A DNA stretch of 64,000 bases from Streptococcus pseudopneumoniae. GTDB taxonomy: Bacteria > Bacillota > Bacilli > Lactobacillales > Streptococcaceae. Below are positions 30,485-41,237 of the stretch, piece by piece (the first letter of the stretch is position 1; every line of letters begins with the position of its first letter). The position numbers and the translations under genes are program-made. A model generated the notes under the pieces. That model was not told the origin of the DNA. It made no database searches and was given only the letters and a program-made list of their open reading frames with translations. Where the stretch lies: positions 104,778 to 168,777 of the forward strand of contig NZ_JUUO01000127.1 of NCBI RefSeq assembly GCF_001074975.1. The letters are read 5' to 3'.

Positions 30485-31429
30485 CTACTGTTTTACAACT
30501 TTAAAACGATCAATCAGAACAGCAATTAAGATTACAACTCCTTTTACTACTTGTTGCCAAAATGCTGAAACACCGATAATATTAAGTCCATTATTCAAAA
30601 CCCCAATAATTAAAGCACCTATTAAGGTCCCCAGTATGCGACCTTTACCTCCTGATAAAGAGGTTCCCCCAAGAACAACAGCTGCAATAGCATCCATTTC
30701 ATAACTAGCACCTGCTGTTGGTTGAGCAGAACTTAAGCGTGATGTTATAATCAATCCAGAAATTGAAGCCATAATACCTGAAATTGAATAAATGATAATT
30801 TTCACTTTATTTAGTTTCACACCTGATATATATGCTGCTTTTTCATTCCCCCCTATAGCATACACAGATTTACCAAATGCTGTTTTATGAAGTAAAACAT
30901 ATAAAACAATAAATACAATAAACATAATAATTACAGGAAATGGAATTCCGACTATATAACCTTGCCCCAAAAATTGAAATAAGAATGTATCACTTAATCC
31001 TTTTGTGATAGGATTCCCATTTGTATAAACAAGTGTTGCGCCTCTAAAAATAGTCATAGTTGCTAAAGTAACGATAAATGGAGCTAATTTCCCGTAGGAA
31101 ATCAATAAACCATTCATCATCCCCAGAATGCAACCCAAAATTAAAGAGATGAGAATTGCTAACGTAACAGGCATTCCAGATCCTAATAGGCCAGCGGTTA
31201 GCGCACTGGATAAGGCTAAAATTGATCCAACTGATAAATCAATTCCACCTGTTAGAATAACAAAGGTCATTCCAAAAGCGATCAGTGCATTTGATGTTAC
31301 TTGCAATAGTAAATTTAACAGATTATTTGCTGTTAAAAAATTTGAATTGATAATAGTGATGACAGCCATTAAAATTATCAATGCTATTACTGTTGTCAAT
31401 TCTGACATATACTTCATAGTATTTTTCAC
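30485..31429 (-). CDS. rbsC: Ribose ABC transporter permease
   Basis: 314 aa, about ten membrane segments, AraH/RbsC family (FVILTGGIDLSVGSILALSSALTAGL; LGGTSLSGGKGRILGTLIGA). It starts at GTG (31429) with AGGAGG 8 bases upstream, only 1 base beyond the rbsA stop; an ATG four codons later is the alternative. It forms the membrane channel with RbsA. Confidence 0.94.
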   Translation of the reverse strand: MKNTMKYMSELTTVIALIILMAVITIINSNFLTANNLLNLLLQVTSNALIAFGMTFVILTGGIDLSVGSILALSSALTAGLLGSGMPVTLAILISLILGCILGMMNGLLISYGKLAPFIVTLATMTIFRGATLVYTNGNPITKGLSDTFLFQFLGQGYIVGIPFPVIIMFIVFIVLYVLLHKTAFGKSVYAIGGNEKAAYISGVKLNKVKIIIYSISGIMASISGLIITSRLSSAQPTAGASYEMDAIAAVVLGGTSLSGGKGRILGTLIGALIIGVLNNGLNIIGVSAFWQQVVKGVVILIAVLIDRFKVVKQ

Positions 31430-31430
31430 A

Positions 31431-32909
31431 CTATTGTCCTCCTGTGGCTAGTTGCATAACTTTTTCTTGTGTAGCTTCTTGACGTGTTAATTCTCCACTA
31501 ATTCTTCCTTCATGCATGACCATAATGCGATCACTGACTCCGATCACTTCTGGTAAATCTGAAGATACCATAATAATCGGCACACCTCGTTCAGCCAATT
31601 CATTCATTAATTGGTAAATTTCACGCTTAGCACCAACATCTACCCCACGAGTTGGCTCATCTAGAATCAGTACTTTTGGAGCAATACCTATCCATTTTGC
31701 TAAAACTACTTTCTGTTGATTACCACCAGAAAGTGTCCCAACTTCCTTATCTGGATAACCTGATTTAATTCGTAGCCTATCAATTAAACGTTGTACAAAT
31801 ATATCACTTGTTTTATTATCAAAAATGCCATTTTTAACAAAATCACGAGTACTAGGTAAAGTTATATTATCTTTAATAGAAAAATCTAAAATCAATCCCT
31901 CATCTTTACGATCTTCTGTTAAGAAACCAATTCCATGCTTAATTGCTTCAAAAGGATTTTTAATTATCAGTTCTTCTTCATTTATTATAATTTGACCAGA
32001 TTTTAAAGAATCAATTCCAAAAATTGCTCTCATTATTTCAGTACGACCAGCACCCATCAAACCAGAAAAACCAAGAATTTCCCCTTGACGTACATAGAAA
32101 GAAATATCCGTAAAAGCATCACCAGAAAGATTCTTAGCTTGAAAAACAATATTCCCAATCTCAGCCTTTTTTTCTGGATAATAATCTTCTAATTCACGCC
32201 CCACCATCTTTTGAACTAATTCATCCGCATTAGTTAACTTCGTTCTCTTGGTATCAATTACAAACCCATCCCTCATAACAGTTATAAGATCTGTAATCTT
32301 AAAGATTTCTTCCATCCGATGTGAAATATACACAATACCTACACCATCAGATTTTAATCCTTCTATCACTTTAAAAAGTGTTTCAGTTTCACGATCAGTT
32401 AAAGCTGCTGTGGGTTCATCCATAATTAACAAGGAAACTTCTGATAATAAACATTTTGCTATTTCTATCATTTGTTGTTGTCCGACTGATAATTGACCAA
32501 TGATTGCATCGAGAGGAATAGAGATATTAAGACGTTTAAATGCTTCTTTAGCTTTCCTTTCCATACTAGCTTTATCTAGAAACCCAATCGAATTTTTAAT
32601 TTCTCTTCCTAAAAAAAGATTATCAAGTACAGTCATATCTGGCCAAGTATTCATTTCTTGATGAATAAAACTCAGTCCAAACCGTTCTGCCTCTTGAGGA
32701 TTAGAAAATGTTTTTTCTTTTCCATCAATAAAAATAGTTCCTGAAGTAGCTGGAAAAAGTCCAGTTAAAATATTCATTAAGGTTGATTTGCCTGCACCAT
32801 TCTCTCCCATTAAAGCATGAACTTCTCCTGAATTAAGAACCAAATCAATACTTTCTAAAACACGATTATTCCCAAAAGATTTTGAAATATTCTTCATTTC
32901 AATTTTCAT
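31431..32909 (-). CDS. rbsA: Ribose ABC transporter ATP-binding protein
   Basis: 492 aa from the ATG at 32909 (AAGGGAG upstream; a TTG two codons earlier is also in frame). Two ABC domains: Walker A GENGAGKST (36-44) and LSVGQQQM signature in the first; a second with GLMGAGRTE and LSGGNQQK signature. Typical RbsA, in which the second site's Walker A is degenerate. It energises uptake through RbsC. Confidence 0.95.
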   Translation of the reverse strand: MKIEMKNISKSFGNNRVLESIDLVLNSGEVHALMGENGAGKSTLMNILTGLFPATSGTIFIDGKEKTFSNPQEAERFGLSFIHQEMNTWPDMTVLDNLFLGREIKNSIGFLDKASMERKAKEAFKRLNISIPLDAIIGQLSVGQQQMIEIAKCLLSEVSLLIMDEPTAALTDRETETLFKVIEGLKSDGVGIVYISHRMEEIFKITDLITVMRDGFVIDTKRTKLTNADELVQKMVGRELEDYYPEKKAEIGNIVFQAKNLSGDAFTDISFYVRQGEILGFSGLMGAGRTEIMRAIFGIDSLKSGQIIINEEELIIKNPFEAIKHGIGFLTEDRKDEGLILDFSIKDNITLPSTRDFVKNGIFDNKTSDIFVQRLIDRLRIKSGYPDKEVGTLSGGNQQKVVLAKWIGIAPKVLILDEPTRGVDVGAKREIYQLMNELAERGVPIIMVSSDLPEVIGVSDRIMVMHEGRISGELTRQEATQEKVMQLATGGQ

Positions 32910-32922
32910 AGGCAACTCCCTT

Positions 32923-33321
32923 CTAAATAATAACTCCTGATTGCAAGATTATATTCGAATATGGTGTATCTTCCCCAGTGCGAATAACTGCCTTAACTGT
33001 AGTATTCATAGCTTTCAATTCTTCATGACTAATATATTCAATAATTATATTCGATCCTAAAAGATCTAGAACTGCTTGCCACTGTTCTTTGTTTTTTTCC
33101 TTAATTTCTTCTGCTAAGAAAATTTTTTCAATAAGTACATGATCTGAATATTCTTTTAAAACTTCTAAAAAACTTGGACTACCTTTTCTTAATGCTAAAT
33201 CAATTTTATCAATACCTTTTGGAACTGGCAATCCTAAATCTCCAATACAAACCAAATCCATATGACCTAAATCATCAGCTAGTTTTGCTATATTACTATT
33301 TAAAATCCCATATTTCTTCAT
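32923..33321 (-). CDS. rbsD: D-ribose pyranase
   Basis: 132 aa, normal length. N-terminal KKYGILNSNIAKLADDLGHMD with the catalytic His20, CIGDLGLPVPKG, and a C-terminal RTGEDTPYSNIILQSGV. It interconverts pyranose and furanose ribose so the kinase can act. It overlaps rbsK by 26 bases. Confidence 0.95.
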   Translation of the reverse strand: MKKYGILNSNIAKLADDLGHMDLVCIGDLGLPVPKGIDKIDLALRKGSPSFLEVLKEYSDHVLIEKIFLAEEIKEKNKEQWQAVLDLLGSNIIIEYISHEELKAMNTTVKAVIRTGEDTPYSNIILQSGVII

Positions 33322-34207
33322 ATCCTGGATGCTCCTTTATTTCTTTCAAACTCGGCATGCCACCTTGCGCTCCAAATCTTTGAACAGAAAGATGTGAAGC
33401 AATCGTTGCAAAGGACAATGCAACATTCATCTCTTTTCCTTTTGAGACAGCATAAGCAAAAGCACCATTAAACGTATCTCCTGCTCCTGTAGTATCAACT
33501 ACTTCTGCTTTTATAGCAGGAATCTTCTGAACTGCTGCCCCATCATAATAAATAGAACCTTCAACTCCTAATGTCACAATCATTTTATTAGGATAAATTT
33601 TAATAATTTCTTCTAATTTCTTATCTGGAAAAAGCTCTGAACATTCATGCTCATTAGGAGTAATAAAATCACAAAAAGGAATCATCTCTATATCTGTTTC
33701 TCTAGCTGGTGCAGGATTGTAAAGTACCTTAACTTTATTTTCTTGACAAAATTTAGCTATAGATAGGTTGGCTTCATGTGGTATTTCATTCTGTAATACA
33801 ACAATACTTGCATCACTAATCAATTCCCACTCATTTTTCCAATCATTTGTTTTAACTAAATTATTCGCTCCGGGATAATAAATAATTCTATTATCACCTC
33901 CATATAAAGTAATTTGTGCAACTCCTGTAGATTGTGGTACCGTTCCCACATGTTCTGTAGAAATATTATTATTTTGCAGATTACTTAGTAAATCTGCTGA
34001 AAAAATATCTTCTCCGACGTTTCCAAATATGTAAATATTATCTTCTACACTGGATAATCTACCAATAGCTACAGCTTGATTTGCACCTTTTCCACCCGGA
34101 ACTATATTAAATGAATCCCCAAAAATCGTTTCACCTCCTTCTGGAATCCTTTTTGTTCTCATAACTAAGTCCATTGAAATACTTCCAACAACAACAATTT
34201 TACTCAT
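33296..34207 (-). CDS. rbsK: Ribokinase
   Basis: 303 aa, PfkB family. N-terminal VVGSISMDLVMRT, PGGKGANQAVAIGRL (residues 38-52), and the C-terminal VDTTGAGDTFNGAFAYAV with the catalytic Asp. It phosphorylates ribose to ribose 5-phosphate, which can enter prs or the pentose pathway. The TAATG overlap with rbsR shows coupling. Its internal ribosome site AAGGAGAAAG sits in the end of rbsR. Confidence 0.95.
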   Translation of the reverse strand: MSKIVVVGSISMDLVMRTKRIPEGGETIFGDSFNIVPGGKGANQAVAIGRLSSVEDNIYIFGNVGEDIFSADLLSNLQNNNISTEHVGTVPQSTGVAQITLYGGDNRIIYYPGANNLVKTNDWKNEWELISDASIVVLQNEIPHEANLSIAKFCQENKVKVLYNPAPARETDIEMIPFCDFITPNEHECSELFPDKKLEEIIKIYPNKMIVTLGVEGSIYYDGAAVQKIPAIKAEVVDTTGAGDTFNGAFAYAVSKGKEMNVALSFATIASHLSVQRFGAQGGMPSLKEIKEHPGYEEIWDFK

Positions 34208-35181
34208 TACTTTCTCCTTAATGTATTTCTTTCTACGTATCTAACAGGTAGTTTAATTTTAGCTTCATCTATAGAGAACTTATTTGCCATATTATAGATT
34301 AGCTTTGCAGCCTGTTCTCCCATTTTATATGATGATTGGTGAATAGTTGATAAAGAAGGATAAATAAATTGACTAAGTACAATATCATCATAACCAATGA
34401 TTTGAATATCATCTGGGATTTTTTTACCAATTGCTAAAATTTCATGAATATAAGCTATCGCATGAATATCAGAAGGCGCTATAATACTATCAATATTTGG
34501 ATTTCTTTTTAGATTCTCTTTAGCTTCTGTTTGAATTTTTTCAAACTCAAATGTTTCACTTTCTTCAATACGAATCTCTAAAGATTTATTCCTCAAATAG
34601 TTTAAACTTGCTTCAAATCGTTCCGCAATGTTCTCAGCTTTATCATCTAAAACTTTAATAATCATAACTTGCTTAGCGCCAGCATTCCAAATTGCTTTAG
34701 CAGCCAAACGTCCACCCAACTGATTATCAGAAAAGACACCGTAACCTGTATCTTTACTAATCCGGTCAACCACAACGACAGGTAACGTCAGATTTGGAAA
34801 TTCCTTTGTAAAGTCAAGTGTCGTTATAATACCAGCTGCATTTGTTTTTAACAAAAGGTTTATATATTCTTCTAACGAATCATGATCTGAAATAGTACCA
34901 ACCATAATCCTATAACCTTTATCTTTCAAATATGATTCAGCTCCTCGAACCAATCTTGGGAAGAAGGGATTAGAAATATCTGGCAATAAGAGTCCTACCA
35001 TTTGATTTTTTTTAGTTTTCAAAGATTGTGCTAATACATTCGGCGTGTAATTTAATTTCTTGATAGCATTTTTTATCTTTTCTCTAGCATCATCTCCGAC
35101 ATAGCCTTTTTTCGAAATATATCTTGAAACTGTTGATTTTGATACTCCAGCTTCTTCAGCAACCTGTTTTATTGTAGTCAT
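34207..35181 (-). CDS. rbsR: LacI-family ribose operon repressor
   Basis: 324 aa. N-terminal LacI HTH (TIKQVAEEAGVSKSTVSRYISKKGYVGDDAREKIKNAIKKLNYTPN) followed by a periplasmic-binding-like effector domain (MVGLLLPDISNPFFPRLVRGAE). The ATG at 35181 is preceded by AAGGAGG (a GTG one codon earlier is also possible). It is the first gene of the operon it probably controls, through GGAACCGTTCC at 35203. Ribose or its phosphate is the likely inducer. Confidence 0.92.
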   Translation of the reverse strand: MTTIKQVAEEAGVSKSTVSRYISKKGYVGDDAREKIKNAIKKLNYTPNVLAQSLKTKKNQMVGLLLPDISNPFFPRLVRGAESYLKDKGYRIMVGTISDHDSLEEYINLLLKTNAAGIITTLDFTKEFPNLTLPVVVVDRISKDTGYGVFSDNQLGGRLAAKAIWNAGAKQVMIIKVLDDKAENIAERFEASLNYLRNKSLEIRIEESETFEFEKIQTEAKENLKRNPNIDSIIAPSDIHAIAYIHEILAIGKKIPDDIQIIGYDDIVLSQFIYPSLSTIHQSSYKMGEQAAKLIYNMANKFSIDEAKIKLPVRYVERNTLRRK

Positions 35182-35202
35182 CACTCCTCCTTCTTACGTT
35201 GT

Positions 35203-35251
35203 GGAACCGTTCCCTTATTTATATAGTAAGCGTTTTCTTTTATTTTGTCAA
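35203..35251 (-). promoter_or_regulatory. rbs promoter with RbsR-type palindrome and cre site
   Basis: On the - strand: TTGACA (35246-35251), 17-base spacer, TACTAT (35223-35228). The 14 bases at 35225-35238 read AGAAAACGCTTACT, close to the catabolite cre consensus and overlapping the -10. Downstream at 35203-35213 GGAACCGTTCC is a perfect palindrome, a probable RbsR operator. Both CcpA and RbsR should therefore silence the operon without ribose or with glucose. Confidence 0.75.
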
Positions 35252-35325
35252 TACTTTTTTAGAAATATTTTAAATTTATTTCAGAGTACACATGTTTTTA
35301 CTAATATCCTATTACTATTAGATAC

Positions 35326-35394
35326 GAAACACAACAAGACCTCCACTATATTGAGGAGGCCTTGGATCAGCTAGGTTATTTAGTAAAAGACTAG
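35326..35394 (+). pseudogene. niaR 3' fragment
   Basis: On the + strand the last 23 codons of NiaR (ETQQDLHYIEEALDQLGYLVKD-like) followed by TAG. The frame overlaps the mutX stop codon exactly as the full niaR does at 29201. The start and HTH are absent. Confidence 0.85.
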
Positions 35395-35525
35395 AAGATT
35401 TTCTTCTCCCAATCATCTTCTGTACGGCGAGGGTAGAAAAACTCTGATTTGTCAGGAGCTTCCATCATCTCCATCAAGGGTAACATATCATAGGCCAGAT
35501 CCAAGTTTGGAATCTGGTCTTTTTG
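35326..35525. repeat. 200-bp direct duplication flanking the rbs islet, copy B
   Basis: Gapless partner of 29133-29332, beginning GAAACACAACAAGACC and ending CTGGTCTTTTTG. It contains the tail of a niaR copy joined to the intact mutX. Confidence 0.85.
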
Positions 35526-35858
35526 CACCCAAGAAACTTCTCCTTCATCTGAAGAGCGAAGGCTACCAGAGAACTCAGTCGCCTTATAACAAATGACAAT
35601 ATAGCGCCCACCTGTATCTAGTGGCCAATTTTTAATGCCGACAAGTTGAGGATTTTGGATAGTCAATCCTGTTTCTTCGTAGATTTCACGAATGACAGAC
35701 TCCGCAAAAGCCTCACCATTTTCAACATGACCTCCAGGAAAGGCATAACCAGACCAGCGATTTGTTTCAGGAGAGCGATACTGCATAACCACGCGCTGAG
35801 TTTCGGGGTCTTCAATCAGACAAATGTTTGTTAAAATTGTTAATTGGGAACGGGACAT
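35391..35858 (-). CDS. mutX: 8-oxo-dGTP diphosphatase, MutT/Nudix family
   Basis: 155 aa, the length of pneumococcal MutX. The Nudix box G43-x5-E49-x7-REIYEETG is at residues 43-64, with FPGGHVENGEAF before it. It removes 8-oxo-dGTP and so limits A:T-to-C:G mutation. It follows uvrB in the same direction after 22 bases; the two are probably co-transcribed. A copy of its 3' end also lies at 29198. Confidence 0.9.
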   Translation of the reverse strand: MSRSQLTILTNICLIEDPETQRVVMQYRSPETNRWSGYAFPGGHVENGEAFAESVIREIYEETGLTIQNPQLVGIKNWPLDTGGRYIVICYKATEFSGSLRSSDEGEVSWVQKDQIPNLDLAYDMLPLMEMMEAPDKSEFFYPRRTEDDWEKKIF

Positions 35859-35880
35859 ATTTTCTCCTTTAGATACTATT

Positions 35881-37869
35881 CTAATCCAACGCCTTGACTT
35901 CCAGCATCATATCACGAATCTGAGCTGCGAGTTCAAAGTCAAGCACTTCGACAGCTTCTTGCATTTGTTTTTCTAGTTTCTTGACGAGGTCTTTGCGTTC
36001 TTGTTTATTAAGGCTATTAATATCGACTTCCTTGTCCTCTTCCTTAGCAACTGCCTTGGTCACGGCAATAAGATCACGGATTTCTTTCTTGATGGTTTGA
36101 GGTACGATACCATGCTCTTCATTATAAGCCATCTGGATTTTCCGACGGCGGGCAGTTTCATCAATGGCACGTTGCATAGACTGAGTCATCGTGTCCGCAT
36201 ACATGATGACATGTCCTTCGCTGTTACGGGCAGCACGTCCAATAGTTTGGATTAAGCCACGTTCGTTACGGAGGAAGCCTTCCTTGTCAGCATCTAGAAT
36301 GGCTACGAGACTCACTTCAGGTACGTCAATCCCTTCACGGAGCAGGTTAATTCCGACCAAGACATCAAAGACACCCAAGCGCAGATCACGGATAATCTCC
36401 GTCCGTTCCAAGGTCTTGATATCCGAGTGCATGTACTTGACCTTGATACCCATTTCCTTGAAGTAGTCGGTCAAGTCCTCTGCCATTTTCTTAGTCAAAG
36501 TGGTGATAAAGGTTCGTTCATTCTTTTCAACACGGGCATTGATTTCACCCAAAAGGTCATCAATCTGTCCCATAGTCGGACGGACTTCTACCTCTGGATC
36601 CAAGAGTCCTGTTGGACGAATGATTTGCTCAATCACTGTCTCGGTCTGTTCATTTTCATAGTCACCAGGTGTCGCTGAAACGTAAACAATCTGATGAACG
36701 TGACTCTCAAACTCCTCCCGACGGAGAGGACGATTGTCCAAAGCTGATGGCAAACGGAAACCATAATTAACCAGCATTTCCTTACGCGAACGGTCACCAT
36801 TGTACATACCTTTGATTTGTCCCATAGTCATATGACTCTCGTCAATCATAATCAAGAAATCATCTGGAAAGAAGTCGAGAAGCGTATAAGGTGGCTCACC
36901 TTCGCTACGGCCATCCATATGGCGTGAATAGTTTTCAACCCCATTTGTATAGCCCATCTCGCGCAGCATTTCGATATCGTACTCTGTCCGCTGCTTCAAA
37001 CGCTGAGCTTCAAGTAATTTGCCTTCCTTCTCAAAGACAGCTAACTGCTCCTCCAACTCTGCCTGAATCTTGGCAATAGCCACTTCCATATGGTCGTCAT
37101 TGGTCACAAAGTGAGTAGCTGGGAAAATCGCCAAATGATCCACTTCTCCCAATACCTGGCCTGTCAGAGCCTCAACCTCACGGATACGGTCAATCTCGTC
37201 TCCGAAAAACTCCACTCGAAAGGCATGTTCATCACGGGAAGCAGGGAAAATCTCCACTACATCCCCACGCACACGAAATCTTCCCCGTTGGAAATCAATA
37301 TCATTACGTTCAAACTGGATATCAACCAAGTCATTCAAGAGTTTATCACGAGAAATTTCAAGACCTGGACGGAGACTAACGACACTATCAGCGTATTCCT
37401 TGGGCGAACCCAAACCATAGATACAAGAGACAGAAGCCACAACAATGACATCATTACGCTCCAAAAGAGCCGAAGTCGCTGAGTGGCGGAGTTTATCAAT
37501 CTCGTCATTGACAGAGCTGTCCTTCTCAATATAGGTATCACTAGAAGGAACATAGGCCTCTGGCTGGTAATAATCATAGTAAGACACAAAATACTCAACA
37601 GCATTCTCAGGGAAAAATTCCTTAAACTCCCCATAGAGCTGTCCTGCCAGAGTCTTATTGTGGGCGATGACCAGAGTGGGTTTATTGACTTTGGAAATGA
37701 CCTGACTCATGGTATAGGTCTTCCCTGTACCAGTCGCCCCCATCAGAATCTGAGCTTTTTCGCCCCCCTCGATATTATCAACCAACTGCTCGATAGCTTG
37801 GGGTTGGTCTCCTGATGGTTCATATTTTGATACTAGTTTAAATTGATTGTCTGTAATGCGATTGATCAT
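35881..37869 (-). CDS. uvrB: Excinuclease ABC subunit B
   Basis: 662 aa, full length. Helicase motif I GATGTGKT (residues 44-51), the beta-hairpin [46 protein letters not shown] with motif VI, and a C-terminal UVR domain ([24 protein letters not shown]) that contacts UvrC. It verifies damage in nucleotide excision repair. The ORF is intact. Confidence 0.98.
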   Translation of the reverse strand: MINRITDNQFKLVSKYEPSGDQPQAIEQLVDNIEGGEKAQILMGATGTGKTYTMSQVISKVNKPTLVIAHNKTLAGQLYGEFKEFFPENAVEYFVSYYDYYQPEAYVPSSDTYIEKDSSVNDEIDKLRHSATSALLERNDVIVVASVSCIYGLGSPKEYADSVVSLRPGLEISRDKLLNDLVDIQFERNDIDFQRGRFRVRGDVVEIFPASRDEHAFRVEFFGDEIDRIREVEALTGQVLGEVDHLAIFPATHFVTNDDHMEVAIAKIQAELEEQLAVFEKEGKLLEAQRLKQRTEYDIEMLREMGYTNGVENYSRHMDGRSEGEPPYTLLDFFPDDFLIMIDESHMTMGQIKGMYNGDRSRKEMLVNYGFRLPSALDNRPLRREEFESHVHQIVYVSATPGDYENEQTETVIEQIIRPTGLLDPEVEVRPTMGQIDDLLGEINARVEKNERTFITTLTKKMAEDLTDYFKEMGIKVKYMHSDIKTLERTEIIRDLRLGVFDVLVGINLLREGIDVPEVSLVAILDADKEGFLRNERGLIQTIGRAARNSEGHVIMYADTMTQSMQRAIDETARRRKIQMAYNEEHGIVPQTIKKEIRDLIAVTKAVAKEEDKEVDINSLNKQERKDLVKKLEKQMQEAVEVLDFELAAQIRDMMLEVKALD

Positions 37870-37945
37870 AAGAATCCTCTCTCCATGTGCTATTCCTATT
37901 TTAGCATACTTGTAACATTTTCACGAAGAAAAGGACGGACCGAAG

Positions 37946-38899
37946 TCACATCCTTTCATTTTCTTTCTTTAATTGATAAGCGAGATAGACAATCAGCAGT
38001 AGCAAGATCAGACTTGTCATGATAGATCCTTCTATCCCAAAAGAGCCACCTGATAGCCAATCTTGATTACCTTGTGGTAAAAAGGTCATCAAAGACGTTC
38101 CTGACGGCTGACCACTAACTAAAATCCCAAAAAGATTTCCCTGAGCAAAATTCCAAGCCCCATGAATACCTGCTACACCCCAAACTGTATCTGTTTTGAG
38201 GAGGTAAAGTGACATGGCAACTCCGAATAAAAAGAGATTCACTAGAGATAGAGGGGTGAGACCAGAATTTCCCGCATGAAGCAGGGTAAAGAACAGGCTA
38301 GATATAAGAACAGCTAGTTTTAGATTGGTTCTTGAGGCCAATTGAGGAAGGAGCCAAGCACGGGCCACCACTTCTTCTGTTGTCCCCTGTAAAATCCAAA
38401 ATGGAACGGTAAAAATGACAAAGGCTAGCGAATAAGGATTCAAGTGAATGGACTCAAAACGATATTGCCCTAATGCTACTAAACCTAACAAGGTCAGAAG
38501 AAAAAGTGCCAGACCTATACCAAATCCTTTAAGAAGATTGCTGAAGAAATTCTCTCTATAAAATCCCAAGGTTCGAATAGGTCTTTTCTCAACTTTTCTA
38601 GTCCATCTGAACACAGTGTTGAGTATAAAACCAAAAGCCAGTAAATCTAAAATTAAATGAAAGTCACTTGTTTTATCCATCAAGTTTTGCTCCAAAGTCT
38701 GCAAGTAGGTTGCAAGATTTTGACCAGCCTCTCCAAAATTTCTAGCAAGTCCGATGAGAGCTAACAAACTAATACCATACAGAGTATAAGCCACAAACTC
38801 TCCTATGAAGACAAAAGCAAAGGCTAACAAGGGGCTTGTGTAAAGGTTTAACCGCATTTTGGAAGCTTGGAAGTCTTTAAATATTCTTTTGTTCTTCAT
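37946..38899 (-). CDS. CPBP family intramembrane metalloprotease
   Basis: 317 aa, about eight membrane segments. The CPBP/Abi motifs are present: TTEEVVARAW (E-E-x3-R), FFTLLHAGNS (H), and IHGAWNFAQG. Such proteases are linked to bacteriocin maturation or self-immunity, or to CAAX-type processing, but the target here is unknown. Divergent from glnHP, with a 172-base gap that holds its own promoter region. Confidence 0.88.
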   Translation of the reverse strand: MKNKRIFKDFQASKMRLNLYTSPLLAFAFVFIGEFVAYTLYGISLLALIGLARNFGEAGQNLATYLQTLEQNLMDKTSDFHLILDLLAFGFILNTVFRWTRKVEKRPIRTLGFYRENFFSNLLKGFGIGLALFLLTLLGLVALGQYRFESIHLNPYSLAFVIFTVPFWILQGTTEEVVARAWLLPQLASRTNLKLAVLISSLFFTLLHAGNSGLTPLSLVNLFLFGVAMSLYLLKTDTVWGVAGIHGAWNFAQGNLFGILVSGQPSGTSLMTFLPQGNQDWLSGGSFGIEGSIMTSLILLLLIVYLAYQLKKENERM

Positions 38900-39013
38900 A
38901 TTACTGTCCTGTTTTCTTCTACTATATACTATTATTATAGCACTTTATAGTAGCAATTCAAGAAGGAAAAGAAAATATGGATGTTATATTTTCTAACACG
39001 AAAATATAAAAAT

Positions 39014-39042
39014 TTGCCTTTTTTTACTTTTTCTGATATAAT
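39014..39042 (+). promoter_or_regulatory. glnHP promoter
   Basis: TTGCCT (39014-39019), 17-base spacer, TGA-TATAAT (39037-39042), followed by AAAAGGAG and the ATG at 39072. Confidence 0.7.
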
Positions 39043-39071
39043 GGGAAAATATTCGGAAAAGGAGACTAAAA

Positions 39072-41237
39072 ATGAAGAAAAAATTTCTAGCATTTTTGCT
39101 AATTTTATTCCCAATTTTCTCATTAGGTATTGCGAAAGCTGAAACGATTAAGATTGTTTCTGATACCGCCTATGCACCTTTTGAGTTTAAAGATTCAGAT
39201 CAAACTTATAAAGGAATTGATGTTGATATTATCAACAAAGTCGCTGAGATTAAAGGATGGAACATTCAGATGTCTTATCCTGGATTTGACGCAGCGGTCA
39301 ATGCGGTTCAAGCTGGTCAAGCTGACGCTATCATGGCAGGAATGACAAAGACTAAAGAACGTGAAAAAGTCTTCACCATGTCTGATACTTATTATGATAC
39401 AAAAGTTGTCATTGCAACTACAAAGGCACATAAGATTAGTAAATATGACCAATTAACTGGCAAAACCGTTGGTGTTAAAAACGGAACTGCTGCTCAACGT
39501 TTTCTTGAAACAATCAAAGATAAATACGGCTTTACTATTAAAACATTTGACACTAGTGATTTGATGAACAACAGCTTAAGTGCTGGTGCAATTGATGCCA
39601 TGATGGATGACAAACCTGTTATCGAGTATGCCATTAACCAAGGTCAAGACCTCCATATCGAAATGGATGGGGAAGCTGTAGGGAGTTTTGCTTTCGGTGT
39701 TAAAAAAGGAAGCAAATACGAGCACCTAGTTACTGAATTTAACCAAGCCTTGGCTGAAATGAAAAAAGATGGTAGTCTTGATAAAATCATCAAGAAATGG
39801 ACTGCTTCATCATCTTCAGCAGTTCCAACTACAACTACTCTAGCGGGCTTAAAAGCCATTCCTGTTAAAGCTAAATACATCATTGCCAGCGATTCTTCTT
39901 TTGCACCTTTTGTTTTCCAAAATTCAAGCAACCAATACACTGGTATTGATATGGAATTGATTAAGGCAATCGCTAAAGACCAAGGTTTTGAAATTGAAAT
40001 CATCAACCCTGGTTTCGATGCCGCTATTAACGCTGTCCAAGCTGGTCAAGCAGATGGTATCATTGCTGGTATGTCTGTCACAGATGCTCGTAAGGCGACT
40101 TTTGATTTCTCAGATTCATACTACACTGCAAACACAATCCTCGGCGTCAAAGAATCAAGTACCATTGCTTCTTATGAAGATTTGAAAGGGAAGACGGTTG
40201 GTGTTAAAAACGGAACTGCTTCTCAAACCTTCCTAACAGAAAATCAAAGCAAATACGGTTATCAAATTAAAACCTTCGCTGATGGTTCATCAATGTATGA
40301 TAGTTTAAACACTGGTGCCATTGATGCTGTTATGGATGATGAACCTGTTCTCAAATATTCTATCAGCCAAGGTCAAAAATTGAAAACACCAATCCCTGGA
40401 AGTCCAATCGGAGAAACAGCCTTTGCCGTTAAAAAAGGCACAAATCCAGAATTGATTGAAATGTTCAACAACGGACTTGCAAACCTTAAAGCAAACGGAG
40501 AATTCCAAAAGATTCTTGATAAATACCTAGCTAGCGAATCTTCAACTACTTCAACAAGCACTGTTGACGAAACAACTATCTGGGGCTTGCTTCAAAACAA
40601 CTACAAACAACTCCTTAGCGGGCTTGGTATCACTCTTGCTCTAGCTCTTATCTCATTTGCTATTGCTATTGTTATCGGGATTATCTTCGGTATGTTTAGC
40701 GTTAGCCCATACAAATCTCTTCGTGTGATCTCTGAGATTTTCGTTGACGTTATCCGTGGTATTCCTTTGATGATTCTTGCAGCCTTCATCTTCTGGGGAA
40801 TTCCAAACTTCATCGAGTCTATCACAGGCCAACAAAGTCCAATTAACGACTTCGTAGCTGGTACTATCGCCCTCTCACTCAATGCAGCGGCTTATATCGC
40901 TGAAATCGTTCGTGGTGGTATTCAGGCCGTTCCAGTTGGTCAAATGGAAGCTAGCCGAAGCTTGGGTATCTCTTATGGAAAAACCATGCGTAAGATTATC
41001 TTGCCACAAGCAACTAAATTGATGTTGCCAAACTTTGTTAACCAATTCGTTATCGCTCTTAAAGATACAACCATCGTTTCTGCTATCGGTTTGGTTGAAC
41101 TCTTCCAAACTGGTAAGATTATCATTGCCCGTAACTACCAAAGTTTCAAGATGTATGCAATCCTTGCTATCTTCTATCTTGTAATTATCACACTTTTGAC
41201 TAGACTAGCGAAACGCTTAGAAAAGAGGATTCGTTAA
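39072..41237 (+). CDS. Fused glutamine-type ABC substrate-binding/permease protein with two binding domains
   Basis: 721 aa. A signal/lead segment ([14 protein letters not shown]...AKA) is followed by two tandem SBP_bac_3 domains (about 25-250 and 275-490) that share [14 protein letters not shown]-type and [14 protein letters not shown] motifs. A Ser/Thr linker leads to a C-terminal amino acid permease domain (500-720; [32 protein letters not shown], the EAA loop). It imports a polar amino acid such as glutamine together with the ATPase coded next. Confidence 0.93.
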   Translation: MKKKFLAFLLILFPIFSLGIAKAETIKIVSDTAYAPFEFKDSDQTYKGIDVDIINKVAEIKGWNIQMSYPGFDAAVNAVQAGQADAIMAGMTKTKEREKVFTMSDTYYDTKVVIATTKAHKISKYDQLTGKTVGVKNGTAAQRFLETIKDKYGFTIKTFDTSDLMNNSLSAGAIDAMMDDKPVIEYAINQGQDLHIEMDGEAVGSFAFGVKKGSKYEHLVTEFNQALAEMKKDGSLDKIIKKWTASSSSAVPTTTTLAGLKAIPVKAKYIIASDSSFAPFVFQNSSNQYTGIDMELIKAIAKDQGFEIEIINPGFDAAINAVQAGQADGIIAGMSVTDARKATFDFSDSYYTANTILGVKESSTIASYEDLKGKTVGVKNGTASQTFLTENQSKYGYQIKTFADGSSMYDSLNTGAIDAVMDDEPVLKYSISQGQKLKTPIPGSPIGETAFAVKKGTNPELIEMFNNGLANLKANGEFQKILDKYLASESSTTSTSTVDETTIWGLLQNNYKQLLSGLGITLALALISFAIAIVIGIIFGMFSVSPYKSLRVISEIFVDVIRGIPLMILAAFIFWGIPNFIESITGQQSPINDFVAGTIALSLNAAAYIAEIVRGGIQAVPVGQMEASRSLGISYGKTMRKIILPQATKLMLPNFVNQFVIALKDTTIVSAIGLVELFQTGKIIIARNYQSFKMYAILAIFYLVIITLLTRLAKRLEKRIR

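Noticed and set aside
29133..35525. Integrative element carrying the rbs genes
   Set aside because: No integrase, relaxase or transposase lies between the two duplications, so a mobile element is not supported; recombination of incoming DNA is simpler.
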